DNA of 64,000 nucleotides, taken from contig CM114271.1 in the NCBI GenBank assembly GCA_050084515.1, forward strand, positions 45,074,001 through 45,138,000, written 5' to 3'. The position numbers and the translations under genes are program-made. The stretch comes from Blasia pusilla (Eukaryota > Marchantiophyta > Marchantiopsida > Blasiales). The notes beneath the pieces are model-generated. The model did no database searches and was not told the DNA's origin. It saw only the letters and a list, made by a program, of their open reading frames with translations. This document shows, one piece after another, positions 52,038 to 62,745 of the stretch (the stretch's first letter is position 1; the number at the start of each line of letters is the position of its first letter).

Positions 52038-52265
52038 TGTTCCAAGTCTTGAAGGACTTGCCATGTTTTGGAAACTAGGAAGTAAGGAAGGTTGAGCTTG
52101 ATGAGATGCCGAGTTGAGAACTCGGTGGGTTGGAACGCTGGTTGGACCAGACTCGACTAACGAGAGTGCGTGTTTGGGTGCAGATCGGCGATGAGATCGT
52201 GTCCTACTGAACGTACGCTTCCGCAACAATAAAGACTGACGTTCAAGGAGAGTAGGAGCACGACA
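52038..52265 (+). repeat. 5' LTR remnant
   Basis: Matches 58,248-58,449 with three substitutions plus a 26-bp segment absent from the 3' copy. It holds AATAAA at 52,228 and ends GCACGACA. Only the 3' quarter of the LTR is left. Confidence 0.85.
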
Positions 52266-52267
52266 AC

Positions 52268-52279
52268 TGGTATCAGAGC
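52268..52279 (+). other. Primer-binding site (initiator-Met tRNA)
   Basis: TGGTATCAGAGC, two bases after the LTR end, is the classic plant retrotransposon site complementary to the 3' end of initiator methionine tRNA. Confidence 0.9.
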
Positions 52280-52415
52280 TAATCCTTGGTGAGCGAGAAC
52301 TTGGGGTTGTGGGGATCAACCGGACGCTTGGGAAAACTCAAGGTAGCGGCTAGACTCAAACGCTCGAGGAGGGACGCAAGAAACAAGGAGGAGATCTGAG
52401 TGAGTTGGCTTGAAA

Positions 52416-53460
52416 ATGGCGATCGAGGGAGAACAACCCAAGAAGCGCCGAATCAAGCGACGTGAATCAAGCGAGGAACCAATGCTGGACCGTGATGCTA
52501 TGGAGGAGACGGAGACTCCCGAAGAGCTGAACGCCAGAAGCGTGAGGACGTTCCAGAGGCGAATCCTTCCGCGGGGCCATCGGGCCCAAACCCAGGGGAA
52601 CCGACCGAGTCAAGGAAGACGTTGGACTTGTTGAAGTTGTTGGTAGAGCAGATGTCCCAGCAAAGCAAGCGGATTGCAGAGTTTGAGGCCATCCGAACTC
52701 TGGGTGCGGGCAAAAAGCTCTGCAAGACAAACCTGCCCATGCCATTCACTGGGGTGGGGCGCTCGCGAAAAGTGAAGGATTTCCTTACGGAATTGGAAAT
52801 GTACTTCAAGGCGCAGAGGGCAGCTGAGCAGGAAAAGTTGACGATCATGCGCTACAATGGTGGACAGCTCAACGAGAGGAATATTTGGCCGGCGAGTCAC
52901 CTCTAAGTTGGGAGGAGTTTAAGGTGTTGATTGGTGATCGATTCACTCCGGAGGAATGCGTGCGGATGCGGCAGAGTGGTTCCTTAAGCGCGTATGTGAG
53001 GGAGTTTAGTGCAAAATTGACTTCTCTTCCAAAGATGGATGAGCACGTGAAGAAGGCTATCTTCATTAGTGGACTCAAGCGGAGCGCTGAAAAGGCCCTT
53101 TACCGAATGCCGACGTTGCCAGATACCTGCGTGGATCTTCTGAAGCTAGCGGAGCGGATTGGGGACAATGAAGTCCAAACCCAGAAACCCTTTGAGCCAA
53201 AAGGTTTTTTGAAGAAGTCAAAAAATAAGGAAACGTTCAAAAGAGTTTGGAGTGGGGGCCTGCACGATCTAGGAGAGTCGTCTGCCCTGGCAGCAAAACA
53301 AGTGGAACTTCATGCGAAGCCGAGAGGAGGACAGCACTCAAAGTCAGGGAACGGCTAGGTCATATGCTACAACTGTGGCAAACCGGGGCACCTGGAAAAA
53401 GTGTGTTCAAAACCGAAGGTTAGTAATGGGAGTATGATTGCGTTTGCTACTAAGCATCTA
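52416..53460 (+). pseudogene. Chromovirus gag
   Basis: ATG at 52,416 opens a basic leader. After a frameshift near 52,610 the capsid-like region follows (FTGVGRSRKVKDFLTELEMYF), and after another near 52,890 the C-terminal capsid part (LSWEEFKVLIGDRFTPEE, LSAYVREFSAKLTSLP). One zinc knuckle, CX2CX4HX4C, sits at 53,365-53,406 (CYNCGKPGHLEKVC) and would bind element RNA. A TAG at 53,356, just before the knuckle, is one C-to-T change from CAG. The protein packages element RNA in cytoplasmic particles. Confidence 0.85.
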
Positions 53461-53494
53461 TTGGCGGTGATCTCGAGACATCCCTTTAGGTCAC

Positions 53495-56400
53495 CAAGAG
53501 GACGCACATTTTGGTGTACCTAAGATCCAAGATTGTTGATCGCGAGGTGTTGTTGCTCGTGGATACAGGTGCTTTGCACTCCTTCCTAAGCCCGAGAATC
53601 GTGAAGGAACTGGGGTTGTCTACCTCTAAGGCGGATGAGCCCATTCGAGTAGGATTTGCAGGAGACAAGTCTCATTAGACTTTTGAGTTGGTCTTGGGGT
53701 TGACCGTAGGATGCGGGGTATTCGAGTTGAAGGAGAATTTCACTGTGTGCGAAATGGATGGCATTGAGGGAGTCTTGGGGAATACATTCCTAGATGCGTA
53801 TGAGATGGAGTTAAGACGTAGACCCTTGAGGTTGAGCATCTTGCTAAAAGGCAAACGGTTGCAGGTGCGGTTGGTCCGTGAGGTTCAGGCGAAAAAGGAG
53901 TTAGTGAACTCAATTACAAGGAGAAGCATGACCGAGTTGGAGAATGGGTTTCTCTGGTTGTTGAGACAAGTGGAGGAGGCTAGAAGCAGAATACGCAGAG
54001 ATCAGGACACTGCTTCAATGGGAATCCTAGAACCACTCCAAGAGGTGGTCAAGGAGTTTGAGGATGTCTTGTTAAATGAGCTTCCGATTGAGTTGCCGCC
54101 ACATAGAGTTGTCGACCATAAGATAGAGATCATACCTGGTTCCCAACCACCTTCAAAAGCACCATATAGGTTGAATCACGAGGAACTTCTTGAGTTGAAA
54201 AGGCAGTTAAGTGAGCTCTTGGAAAAGGGTTACATTAGGACTAGCAAGTCACCTTATGGAGCACCAGTTCTTTTTGTGAAGAAGAAGGTTGGAAAGATGA
54301 GGCTATGTGTTGATTACCGTGCGCTGAATAAAGTGACAGTTTAGAACAATTATCCTCTTCCAAGGATAGATGATCCCTTCGATAGGCTAGCACACGCGAG
54401 ATATTTCAGTAGGATTGACTTGAAGTTAGGATATTACCAGATCCGGATTGTCGAGGCAGATGTGGAGAAGATTGCGTGTAGGACAAGATACGGTTCCTTT
54501 GAGTTTGTAGTGATGCCTTTCCGACTGTGTAATGCGCCTCCGACGTTCACCACATTGATGAACTCCATTTTTCACAAGGAAATGGATGAGTATGTTATTA
54601 TCTATATTTGATGACATACTTATCTATTCGAAGTCCCTAGAGGAGCACGTTTGACATGTGAGAGCGGTTTTGTCAAAGCTAAGGGTGAATCAGCTGTATG
54701 CAGATTCACCCTTAGCTTTGACAGAGAAGAGTTAATTCGGGTTGAGCAAGATCAAATTCTTGGGTCACGTGGTTAGCGCAGATGGCGTCAGTCCGGAAAT
54801 GGAGAAGGTGAAAGCGATTATCGAGTGGGAACCCCCATCCACCGTAAAGGGGATGAGGAAGTTCATAGGTGCGGTGCAGTTCTATCACACTTATGTGAAA
54901 AAAATTTCGGGAATTGTGAGACCTCTCACGGATTGGACAGCAAAGTTTGCCAACACGACTTGGACCCAGGAAGTTAATGAGACATTCAGCCGAGTGAAGC
55001 AGATTCTATTGCAGGAACCAGTATTGAAGCTGCCGAAGTTTGACAAACCTTTCGAAGTGCATACCGATGCTAGTGATTTCGCGGTTGCAGGAATGTTGGT
55101 GCAAGAAGGGAGACCTGTAGCATACGAGAGCAACAAGCTTAGCGATATTGAAAGGAGATGGCCCACTCACGAGAAAGAGTTGTTCGCGGTGGTCCATTGC
55201 TTGAGGAGGTGGCGGCATTATTTAGGGCTCCACAAGACTCGAGTATTCACCGAAAATATATCACTCAAGTATTTTGAGACCCAGGATCGAGTGACACCGA
55301 AACAACTGCGATGGCATGATACCTTGGCGCTGATGGATGTTGAGTTGATTCACAAGCCAGGTAAAGATAATGTGATTCTAGATGCGTTGAGTCGCAAGGA
55401 GGAACACATGCCATCGACGACAAAGGTCTTGAGAGCAATGTTCCCTAAAGAAATAGACGTGGAAAGAAGGATTCGTGAAGGATATATGAAGGACGCTCAC
55501 GCAGGGGAGTACCTGAGGAAGTTGAAGCAGGGTGAGAAGGTGGCCAACATAAGTTTGAGGCACGGTTTACTAAGGTTCAAGCAGAGTAGGATCTATGTGG
55601 GGCAAGGGAGGATGCGAACCAAAGTGTTAGCGGAGTGTCACAACGGACCCTTGGCAGGACATAAAGGAGAGAAATCTACGCTGGCTGTTCTATCGAAGCG
55701 GTTTTTTTGGCCCAACATGAAAGAGGATGTTGCTCAATATGTGAAGACCAGTGTGACCTGCCAAGCGAACAGAGTTTCTTATGATAAGAAACAAGGCTTG
55801 CTGCATCCCTTGCCGATCCCAAAAGGACCCTTGCAAAGTGTGAGTATGGATTTGATCACGAGTCTTCCGGAATGTGAGGGATACAACGCTATACTTGTGA
55901 TTGTTGATCGGTTTAGCAAGTTGGCGAGATTCGTGCCGACAGTGGATTCCGCAACGGCTTATACGACGTCGTAACTATTTCTGGATAATTGGTGGCATGC
56001 TCACGGTTTGCCGAGGAGCATTGTTTCAGATTGGGATCCAAAATTTACCAGTGCTTTCTGGAAGCACTTGTTCATGAGGTTTCAGACCAAGCTGAGTTTC
56101 AGTATGGCTTTCCACCCACAGACGGATGGACAGATTGAAAAGGTAAACTCAATCGTGAATCAATACTTAAGGAATTATGTCAGTGCTGATCAACGAGATT
56201 GGGTCAAGTGGCTGAGCATGGCGGAGTACTGCTACAACTCGACCAAGCATTTTGCAACTGGAGAATCTCCGTTTCTCCTAGTGAATGGACAAGAGCGAGA
56301 AGGGCCTCTTGACCTAGCCCTTTCGAAGGGTACTACATTGGTACGAACACGACAAGCGACGGAAAAAGGTTTGTTGGTAGAAATGCGAGAACGGGAAGAG

Positions 56401-56570
56401 CGAGCAAGGCGAAGTCTTGCAAAGGCTCAAATGCGGTACGTTAAGCATGCTAACAAGAGTCGGCGCCAAGTACAATTCCAAGTTGGAGAGCAAGTGTGGT
56501 TGAGTGTGAAGAATTTCACTCTTCCGAAAGAGTTGTCTACAAAGCTGTATGCCAAGTAATGGACGTTTCG
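53495..56570 (+). pseudogene. Chromovirus pol: protease, RT, RNase H, integrase
   Basis: Protease: LLLVDTGALHSF (53,560), in a different frame from gag. [24 protein letters not shown], then FSRIDLKLGYYQIRI. The YIDD active site at 54,603 is split by one extra T. RNase H: VHTDASD, with TEN where the family has TDN. Integrase: AGHKGEKST and TSVTCQANR, where a zinc Cys appears replaced by Ser; then DLITSLP, SDWDPKF and HPQTDGQIEKVN, giving D-D-E. Stops: TAG 53,676, TAG 54,342, TGA 54,652 and TAA 55,972, all one C-to-T step from Gln or Arg codons. A 21-bp inverted duplication at 54,703 also interrupts RT. The element cannot move by itself. Confidence 0.9.
54671..54723. repeat. Snapback inverted duplication in RT
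   Basis: The 21 bases at 54,671-54,691 recur perfectly inverted at 54,703-54,723 with 11 bases between. The second arm interrupts the expected RT sequence after NQLYA, so it is an added copy. Confidence 0.85.
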
Positions 56571-56581
56571 AGCGGAGATAG

Positions 56582-56821
56582 GTGGTGAGACCGCACCCGG
56601 TGATCATAAATGAAGAGCCGGAGTTTGAGGTGGAGACCATCTTACGTTCGAGGCGTCGGGCCAACAAGTACAAATACTTGGTTAAATGGAAGGGCTACCA
56701 TGTGAAGGAGGCGACTTGGATTGCGAAGGCGGATTTGGAACACGCGCAAGAGTTGTTGCGAGACTTCAAGCAAACACAAGCAAAGCACATATGTTTGTAC
56801 GAGGAGAAGCTAGAGACATGA
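56582..56821 (+). pseudogene. Chromodomain of the chromovirus integrase
   Basis: After a stop and frameshift near 56,557 the frame reads FEVETILRSRR, YKYLVKWKGYHVKEATWI and ADLEHAQELLRDF. This is the chromodomain found at the integrase C-terminus of chromoviruses. In this family it recognises methylated histone H3 and steers insertion into particular chromatin. The aromatic positions (F in FEVE, the W of VKWKG and the W of TWI) are kept. The domain itself is intact; only its link to integrase is broken. Confidence 0.9.
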
Positions 56822-57470
56822 CTGTACCCATTGGAATCTTGGGCCGAAGGCGGTTGTAACTAGAATATGCTAGTGTTGCAATAAAGGAGTGTATGGATTT
56901 GGAGATTTGATGCCAGAATTGATTGCAATTTGTATGTGGTAGTGCATGGCTATGAGTCGTTCATCATAGGCTTAGGATGTAAGTCAAGAGGACAGACAAG
57001 GAGTATTTGAGGTGAGAGCTCGTATGTGGATAAGCACCTAGAACAGGAGTTTGTGTTGGATTACACTCGAGCTCGCCCTAGTGTCGGCGGGGCAGATGAA
57101 TTTGTCTTGGGGCTTGGGGTGATCTTACTTGTGGCTACATAAGTAAACTTAGTGACGCGCCTAAGTCGAATGCGAGAGCGACCCAATAATAGTACGATTT
57201 TTAGACCATGTAAACAGGTGTGATGTTTACAAGAATGAGCCAGAAGAGTCTAAGGTTGCACACTTAGTTAGCTTAATTGATAGGTTAGTTCTTTGGAACG
57301 AGTCCAGGCTTATCAAAGAGGAGAGGCTAATAATTCTAAGTGGTGCAAAGCGACAACTGTAGACTAAGAGGAATTGCAGGTTAGCCACCAGAACGCAATT
57401 CAATGTCAAGGGGTAGCATGCCCAGGAGACTTGACATAACAAAGGTTTGCGTTGATGAGGGCATCAACCT

Positions 57471-57485
57471 TTAAAGAGGGGTGAG
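57471..57485 (+). other. Polypurine tract
   Basis: TTAAAGAGGGGTGAG directly before the TGTCG start of the 3' LTR; the plus-strand primer of reverse transcription. Confidence 0.75.
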
Positions 57486-58449
57486 TGTCGCGACCCTCAT
57501 GACCAAACAAGTGCCAAAGCGGAACATCCGAACATTAGCGGGCTCACGCTAAGATGGTTTGCGTGTTGGAGTGGTCTCGAAGAAGAGACAAGAGACGAGA
57601 CGCAAGCGGGGCTTCGCGTTTTCAGATGTTATGGTCACGACTGAGAAACCTGGACCAAATGCGAACAAGACTTGAAAGGAATTGAGTCTATAAAGTGGGT
57701 TGCCAAAGGAAGAATCCGGATTTGGAATGCCACTAGCGTTTGAGAGTTTCTGAATGTATTTATGGCCATATCTTTTAGCGCCAAGATGCGTTTGGATCAG
57801 ACAAGGGTGCGTTGGAATACTTATGGAAAGACGGTTCAAATGCACTAAATATCTTTGCAAACGCATAAGCAGCAGCTGAGAAACAACCCAGAAACGACTG
57901 TAAGTAGAGTCGGGTTGAGGGCCACAACGAAGGGCCCGACCCTCCTTTTCCAAAGGGGGGGTTATTGGAGAACCCCAGAAGTACTAGTAAGGGGGAAGGT
58001 CTCCCAGAGTGCTTGGAACTCGAACCCCACTTTGGGTGCCACGGGGCGGCTCAAGGGCATGGAACGGATCGAGAGTTTGGGGTTGGGTGGGAAAACCTGA
58101 ACCAAGTCTATGGAGGCGATTTTAGACATCCCTCTTGGATTTCACCCCGCGACTCAATTACTTGGGTCTCGGTTTGGAACTCACACGAGAGTTGGGATTG
58201 CTAGGCGCGCAAGTGCCATTTTAGGTTCCTGGACTAATCAGGAAGTATGTTCCAAGTCTTGAAGGACTTGCCATGTTTTGGAAACTAGGAAGTAAGGAAG
58301 GTTGAGCTTGATGAGACGCCGAGTTGAGAACTCGGTGGGTTGGAACGCTGGTTGGACCAGACTCGACTAACGAGAGTGCGTGTTTGGGTGCAGAACGTAC
58401 GCTTCCGCAACAATAAAGACTAACGTTCAAGGAGAGTAGGGGCACGACA
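57486..58449 (+). repeat. 3' LTR (964 bp)
   Basis: Starts TGTCGCGACC after the polypurine tract and ends GGCACGACA. The last 202 bp pair with the 5' LTR remnant. Open frames within it are not genes. Confidence 0.8.
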
Positions 58450-59075
58450 CTTGGAGCGGTGCTCACCCAGTATGATGATGAGGGTAGAGAGTTCGTGGTG
58501 GCTTACGCTAGCCACTCGAACAACCTGCAGAGGCAAAGTATAGCTCGTATGAGGGTGATACGAGCATGTTCTCATAGGGCTTAGTTGTTTCAGAGAGTGA
58601 TGCCCATGGCGTTCGAGAATTTGGCGATTGTGCAGCATCGGGATACGTTGAGGTATGCAATTATTCGGGGTGGTGGTTATCAACCAACTATCATGAGGTT
58701 TCATCAGGGAGATTATGTCTACTTGAAGTAGACGGCGCCGACGACGTTGGATGTGACTTCAGGGCGCACTATCTTGATAGTGCGTGACGTTTTGCCATCT
58801 CGTGTTCTTTTGGTGGAGGGACGCGATGGTATGGTATGGAAGAACCATGTGCGTAATTGTGCATCATGTCACCTTCCTAACATTGATGATACAATAGATC
58901 CGAGCTTAGTAGTAGTTCCTGCAGGCTTGTGTTGTATGTTGTGTGGTTCTGCTCGTGGTGCGGCCAGGATGCTAGTCTGTGATTGATGTTCGAGAGGTTG
59001 GCATATGGCATGTCTGACGCCACCTCTGACTAGGGTTCCTCGAGGATGATAGATGTGTCCCAGATGTACATAGAG
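58450..59075 (+). pseudogene. Gypsy polyprotein end with PHD finger
   Basis: 58,450-58,570 is RNase H sequence (LTQYDDEGREFVVAYASHS) matching 60,130-60,220. An internal deletion joins it to the polyprotein C-terminus: RVMPMAFENLAIVQHRDTLR, GGGYQPTIMRFHQGDYVYLK, GRTILIVRDVLPSRVLLVEG. A complete C4HC3 PHD finger follows, 58,933-59,067: C-M-L-C, 11 residues, C-D-x-C, four residues, H-x2-C, 17 residues, C-P-R-C. All eight zinc ligands are present. Stops in and before the finger (58,729, 58,984, 59,047, 59,050) each fit one C-to-T or G-to-A change. PHD fingers read histone H3 tails, so it may play the targeting part a chromodomain plays elsewhere; that is inference. Confidence 0.8.
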
Positions 59076-59109
59076 GAGATACTAGGTAGGTTTCGATTAC
59101 GACTTTTTC

Positions 59110-59594
59110 TGTGACATGGATGACAGGAAGGCGACTAACGATAAGGCCACATGAGCACCCGGCCTTTCTGCTCTTAGCGTCGTAGAGATGTATGTTGTGG
59201 TAGGTAGGGATAGATGGGTATCTGAAGTTAGAGGGACCTAACCACTAGCTAGGGGGGCGATTGGAGATATTTTGGTACTTCTTGCCTCTATGTATGGATG
59301 CCATGAGTTAGCATGGGATCGTGTGTGTTCTCGATGATAGCGATCTGTATGCGCATGACAACTATCACGACTGTTAGGATAGATTGATGGGATCTTACAA
59401 AGCGTCTGCACGAGTAGTGGAGGACAAGCCCAAGATATCGAGGATGACTTTCTAAGGCGCCGGGAAATCTGAGAGAGCAGGTTTCCCCTTCATTTCGGCT
59501 CATTTGGAGCCAGATAGAGAAACTTACTATTTCGGGTAAGTTTCCATATTGGGGATAGTTGAATTTATACTTTGGGAAGTTACCCTTGAAGTGC
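59110..59594 (+). mobile_element. PHD-Gypsy 3' LTR, truncated
   Basis: Begins TGTGACATGG 43 bp after the last PHD cysteine and matches LTR 1 at 22,584 through GTTTCCCCTTCATTTCGGCT. It stops at 59,594, where RT sequence begins abruptly. Confidence 0.7.
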
Positions 59595-59595
59595 A

Positions 59596-60470
59596 GTACG
59601 CCTCCGCTGATTTTTAGAGGGTCTTGGATAGGGTCTTGGTTGATCTAGATTTTGCTAGGTGTTATATTGATGATATCGTAGTCTTTAGTGCCACGGTTGA
59701 GGAGCATGAGCGACATCTAGAGGAGGTGTTTCGACGATTGCAATTACATGAGCTGAAGCTACATCCAGGCAAGTGCAAGTTCTTCTACGACCACATTGAT
59801 TACTTGGGTCATACAATATACCCAGGGGGCCTTGGTGTTCAACAGACAAAGGTAGAGGCTATCTCACGCATTCCACGCCCTACAGATGTGAGTCGTGTTC
59901 GCGCATTCATGGGATTGGCAAACTTCTATCCGCAGTACGTCAAGGGATTCAGTTCGATTGCGAGCCTCTAACCTTGCTGACAAAGGTGGATCACAAGTGG
60001 CACTAGGGAGATGAGCAAGAGCGAGCATTTCAGTTGCTCAAGGACAAGTTGACGTCCGCGCCCATCTTGAGGAGACCAATCAGGGGGCGTCCTTTCCAGT
60101 TGCACACAGATTGGAGCATGTTGGGGCTTGGAACGATGCTCACCCAACATGATGATGAGGGTAGAGAGTTCGTGGTGGCTTACGCTAGCCGCTCGAACAA
60201 TGCTACAGAGGCGAAGTACAACTCGTATGAGGGTGAGTGCTTGGCTACAGTGTGGGCTGTCGCGTATTTCATGTGTTACTTATTCAGCAACCCCTTTACC
60301 ATCATCACTGATCATCAACCACTGAAGTGGTTGATGGAGTCCGACAAGTTTCTAGGGAAGCTTGCGAGATGGGCTTTGTTGTTGCAGGAGTATGATTTTC
60401 AGGTGGTACATAGACTTGGGACACTCATCAGGATGCAGATGGGTTGAGTCGTAATCCATGTCCAAGTTAG
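59596..60470 (+). pseudogene. Gypsy RT and RNase H fragment (PHD family)
   Basis: The frame 59,624-59,971 holds CYIDDIVVFSATVEEHERHL (intact YIDD), LHPGKCKFF, YLGHTI and RVRAFMGLANFYPQYV, the palm and thumb of Gypsy RT. After a break near 59,972-60,033 the RNase H part reads PFQLHTDWSMLGLG, NSYEGECLATVWAV and ITDHQPLKWLME. A TAG at 60,004 sits where the family has Trp, one G-to-A step away. DNA identity with 58,450-58,570 puts it in the same family. Its left end abuts an LTR, so a deletion removed gag, protease and the front of RT. Confidence 0.85.
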
Positions 60471-60680
60471 CGAGATGCGACTGGATCTCGATGGCATGGA
60501 GAGAGTGATGAGGAGTCAGTGCTAGGATGACATGCGTAAGTACGAAGCAGTCTCCCAACCCCCCTTCCTCAACTTTAGTCAGGGTATGGTTGCAGCTCGT
60601 GATATCTTCGAACATGCATGCCATTGAGACGAGTGGATAATGCGGTAGTTATGATTTGATCCGGGTTTGAGATATAGCCC

Positions 60681-61560
60681 TCATGAGTCGGGGGCATTTC
60701 TCCTTAAGGTGGTCGTGATTTTCCATGAAAGCTTGATGAGTCTTTTTGGGACCTGGTCCAGAGCTTGGAATGTGAACCGTCTCCTTTTCCAGTCGGTGGT
60801 CACTCGCGCACCGTAGAGCCAGGGCCTTCCAATCAGCAAGGGGTATCCTGTGGTCGTCAAGGGTTGCAGCGCTAAGTAATCTAGCAGAAATAAGACACCT
60901 CCCACCATCGTTGGAATATGAGTGAGTTGTCCGAGGGGTCGCTTCCGGGACTGATCTGCAAACCGCATATATTTGTCGGTGGGCTCGTACTTCGTGTACC
61001 CCAAAGCCTGGGCTGTTTGTGCTGTCATAATATTGATGGCACTCCCCGAGTCAATGGGCACTTTCTCAATGGTGTCCCCGTCGATCTCGACTTCGACTTT
61101 CGAGGCTCCCAAATCTTCTACTTCAATACGGAATAAGTCCATCATCAGAAGACCCATTGACAGCTTCTTGGTTTTTCTTCGGCTCATCTTCCACTGCTAT
61201 AGGATTTCACCATAAACCGGGTTATCCATTAGCAGCTGTAATGAGGTGATATTTTCCGGGGTTGATGCCAAATCCAGGAGTAAGTTGTAGGCCTCTAAAA
61301 CCACCGGCGACATCACAATGACTTGTACTGCTGGCGCTTTTCCTGCCCTCGAGGTCTCTGAGGGTGGCTGTGATCCCCGTTCTTGGTGTGGGTCCTCGCA
61401 GACCTGAGTCCGAACCTATTTCTCGATGTCTTGATGGAAGTACTTGGGATGAATTCGGTCGAAAGCAGGGTCAAAATCTCCTTTGAGAATGGCCTTTCCG
61501 GCGCGATGTCGTGTTGAGAGCCTTTCTTCGAGTAAGGGCATGCCTTCTAGCTGCAGCATA
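60681..61560 (-). pseudogene. Third Gypsy lineage: retropepsin region
   Basis: The minus-strand frame 61,187-60,681 has VPIDSGSAINIM (the catalytic DSG of an aspartic protease) and PLLIGRPWLYGARVTTDW, the flap and C-terminal motifs of plant Gypsy proteases. The frame is readable upstream to about 61,560 (AGKAPAVQVIVMSPVV and so on) apart from two TAG codons near 61,202 and 61,418, each one step from CAG. The protease matures gag-pol. The DSG and LIGRPWL style differs from the DTG chromovirus protease at 53,560, so this is another lineage (non-chromovirus-like). It ends near 60,681 beside the PHD-Gypsy fragment. Confidence 0.75.
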
Positions 61561-61564
61561 CATG

Positions 61565-62745
61565 GTCGATGCAAGGTGAACTCTCTAAGAAGTTTTCCTT
61601 TTTCAATACAAAATTATTATGTATACTCTCCATTCTCTCACGACAGATATCACAAATGGAAGTGCCGAGACGATCACTTCTTCGTAACATTGAACCCAAA
61701 ATTCTTAACTATAAAATCCCTATAAACTACTTTATACTTATACACGAGGAAGATAGCACAACTAGTGTTAAACCCTACTTGAGCAGTCCTATTGACGTCC
61801 ATGGATCGCAATATAAGGACATACAAAGTACAATCCCATGTCCTTCCATATGTGAAGATAAGAAGAATCACCGGAGTTGGAGATAGAATCACCTGATTCA
61901 TGAACGCCTCCCCAAAGTGATAAACTAAATAGCAAGTGAACCAGTGCCTATCTTCAAAGAGTACCTTGACATGGTATGGATTGAGGAAAGGAAAGTCGGG
62001 CACAACTCGTGCTCCACCCCTATCCATGCTTGACAGACATTCTCTACTCTCCTCAAGAATGGGTTTTGGCGGAGTTATTCTCCCAAAAGGGGTAATCAAC
62101 TTTCATTGGGAAAGTAACAAGCCAAAACATTCAGTATTTTAATATGACTAAACTCCTCTAAGGTGACAAACCTCTCATCTCCACACACACACCACACTGT
62201 AGAAACCTCTCGAAGAATAGAACATGGTCAAGTTACTCTCCCAAGAAGGGTGATCCACTCTCATTGGAAGAGCAAGCAATCCCAAAGTCATACACTCAAG
62301 AGTGACACGAGAGACTCAAGATGTGGAATAGAAGGTGATGAACCCTTGAAGGTCCCTCCTCTTTATAAACTCACAAGTGATCCACAAGAGTATGAAATAT
62401 AACTAATCTTATCTTGTGCCACATGGCTTCCTCTCAAGGCTTAGCCAATCACATTTTGACACAAATAGATTTCGTCTTATCTCTTCCAAAATATCTTCTT
62501 TTATCCACTTGATATTTTCCAAATTATCCGAACTAACCTAGCCACCAACCAAGCCTAATTTTGCTTTTCATTAAAGCACCAACCTCACTACTTTACTTTT
62601 ATAAAGTCATCTTTTATTTATTACCTCTTTTCCTAAAGTTAGGCCCGCATAAAAGAGGCACCATAAAGAGGTTTAAACATGGGAATTTCCTTTTCCTAAG
62701 CTAATTTACTTAATATTAATAAAACTCTAAACTCTTACACACTGG
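61565..62745. other. AT-rich segment between gag and protease
   Basis: About 1.2 kb without coding signal between gag and protease parts that should be close together, so it is probably an insertion. It has low-level internal similarity (GTAATCAACTTTCATTGGGA against GTGATCCACTCTCATTGGAA at about 62,091 and 62,249). I could not define its ends. Confidence 0.4.

Larger units (their letters stand above)
52038..58449 (+). mobile_element. Ty3/Gypsy chromovirus, truncated 5' LTR
   Basis: Order: the last 228 bp of the 5' LTR, initiator-Met primer site, gag, protease, RT, RNase H, integrase, chromodomain, polypurine tract, full 3' LTR (964 bp). The LTR ends are TGTCG and CGACA, a perfect 5-bp inverted end. 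The two LTRs differ by three transitions and one 26-bp indel over the shared 228 bp, so the insertion is fairly recent. The right flank is the RNase H region of a PHD-family Gypsy. The left flank is an LTR of that family on the other strand, so the left end was lost by deletion or rearrangement. Confidence 0.9.

Noticed and set aside
58248-58449. Short 202-228 bp chromovirus LTR
   Set aside because: A polypurine tract and TGTCG start at 57,471-57,490 show that the real LTR is 964 bp; the short homology is due to the truncated 5' copy.
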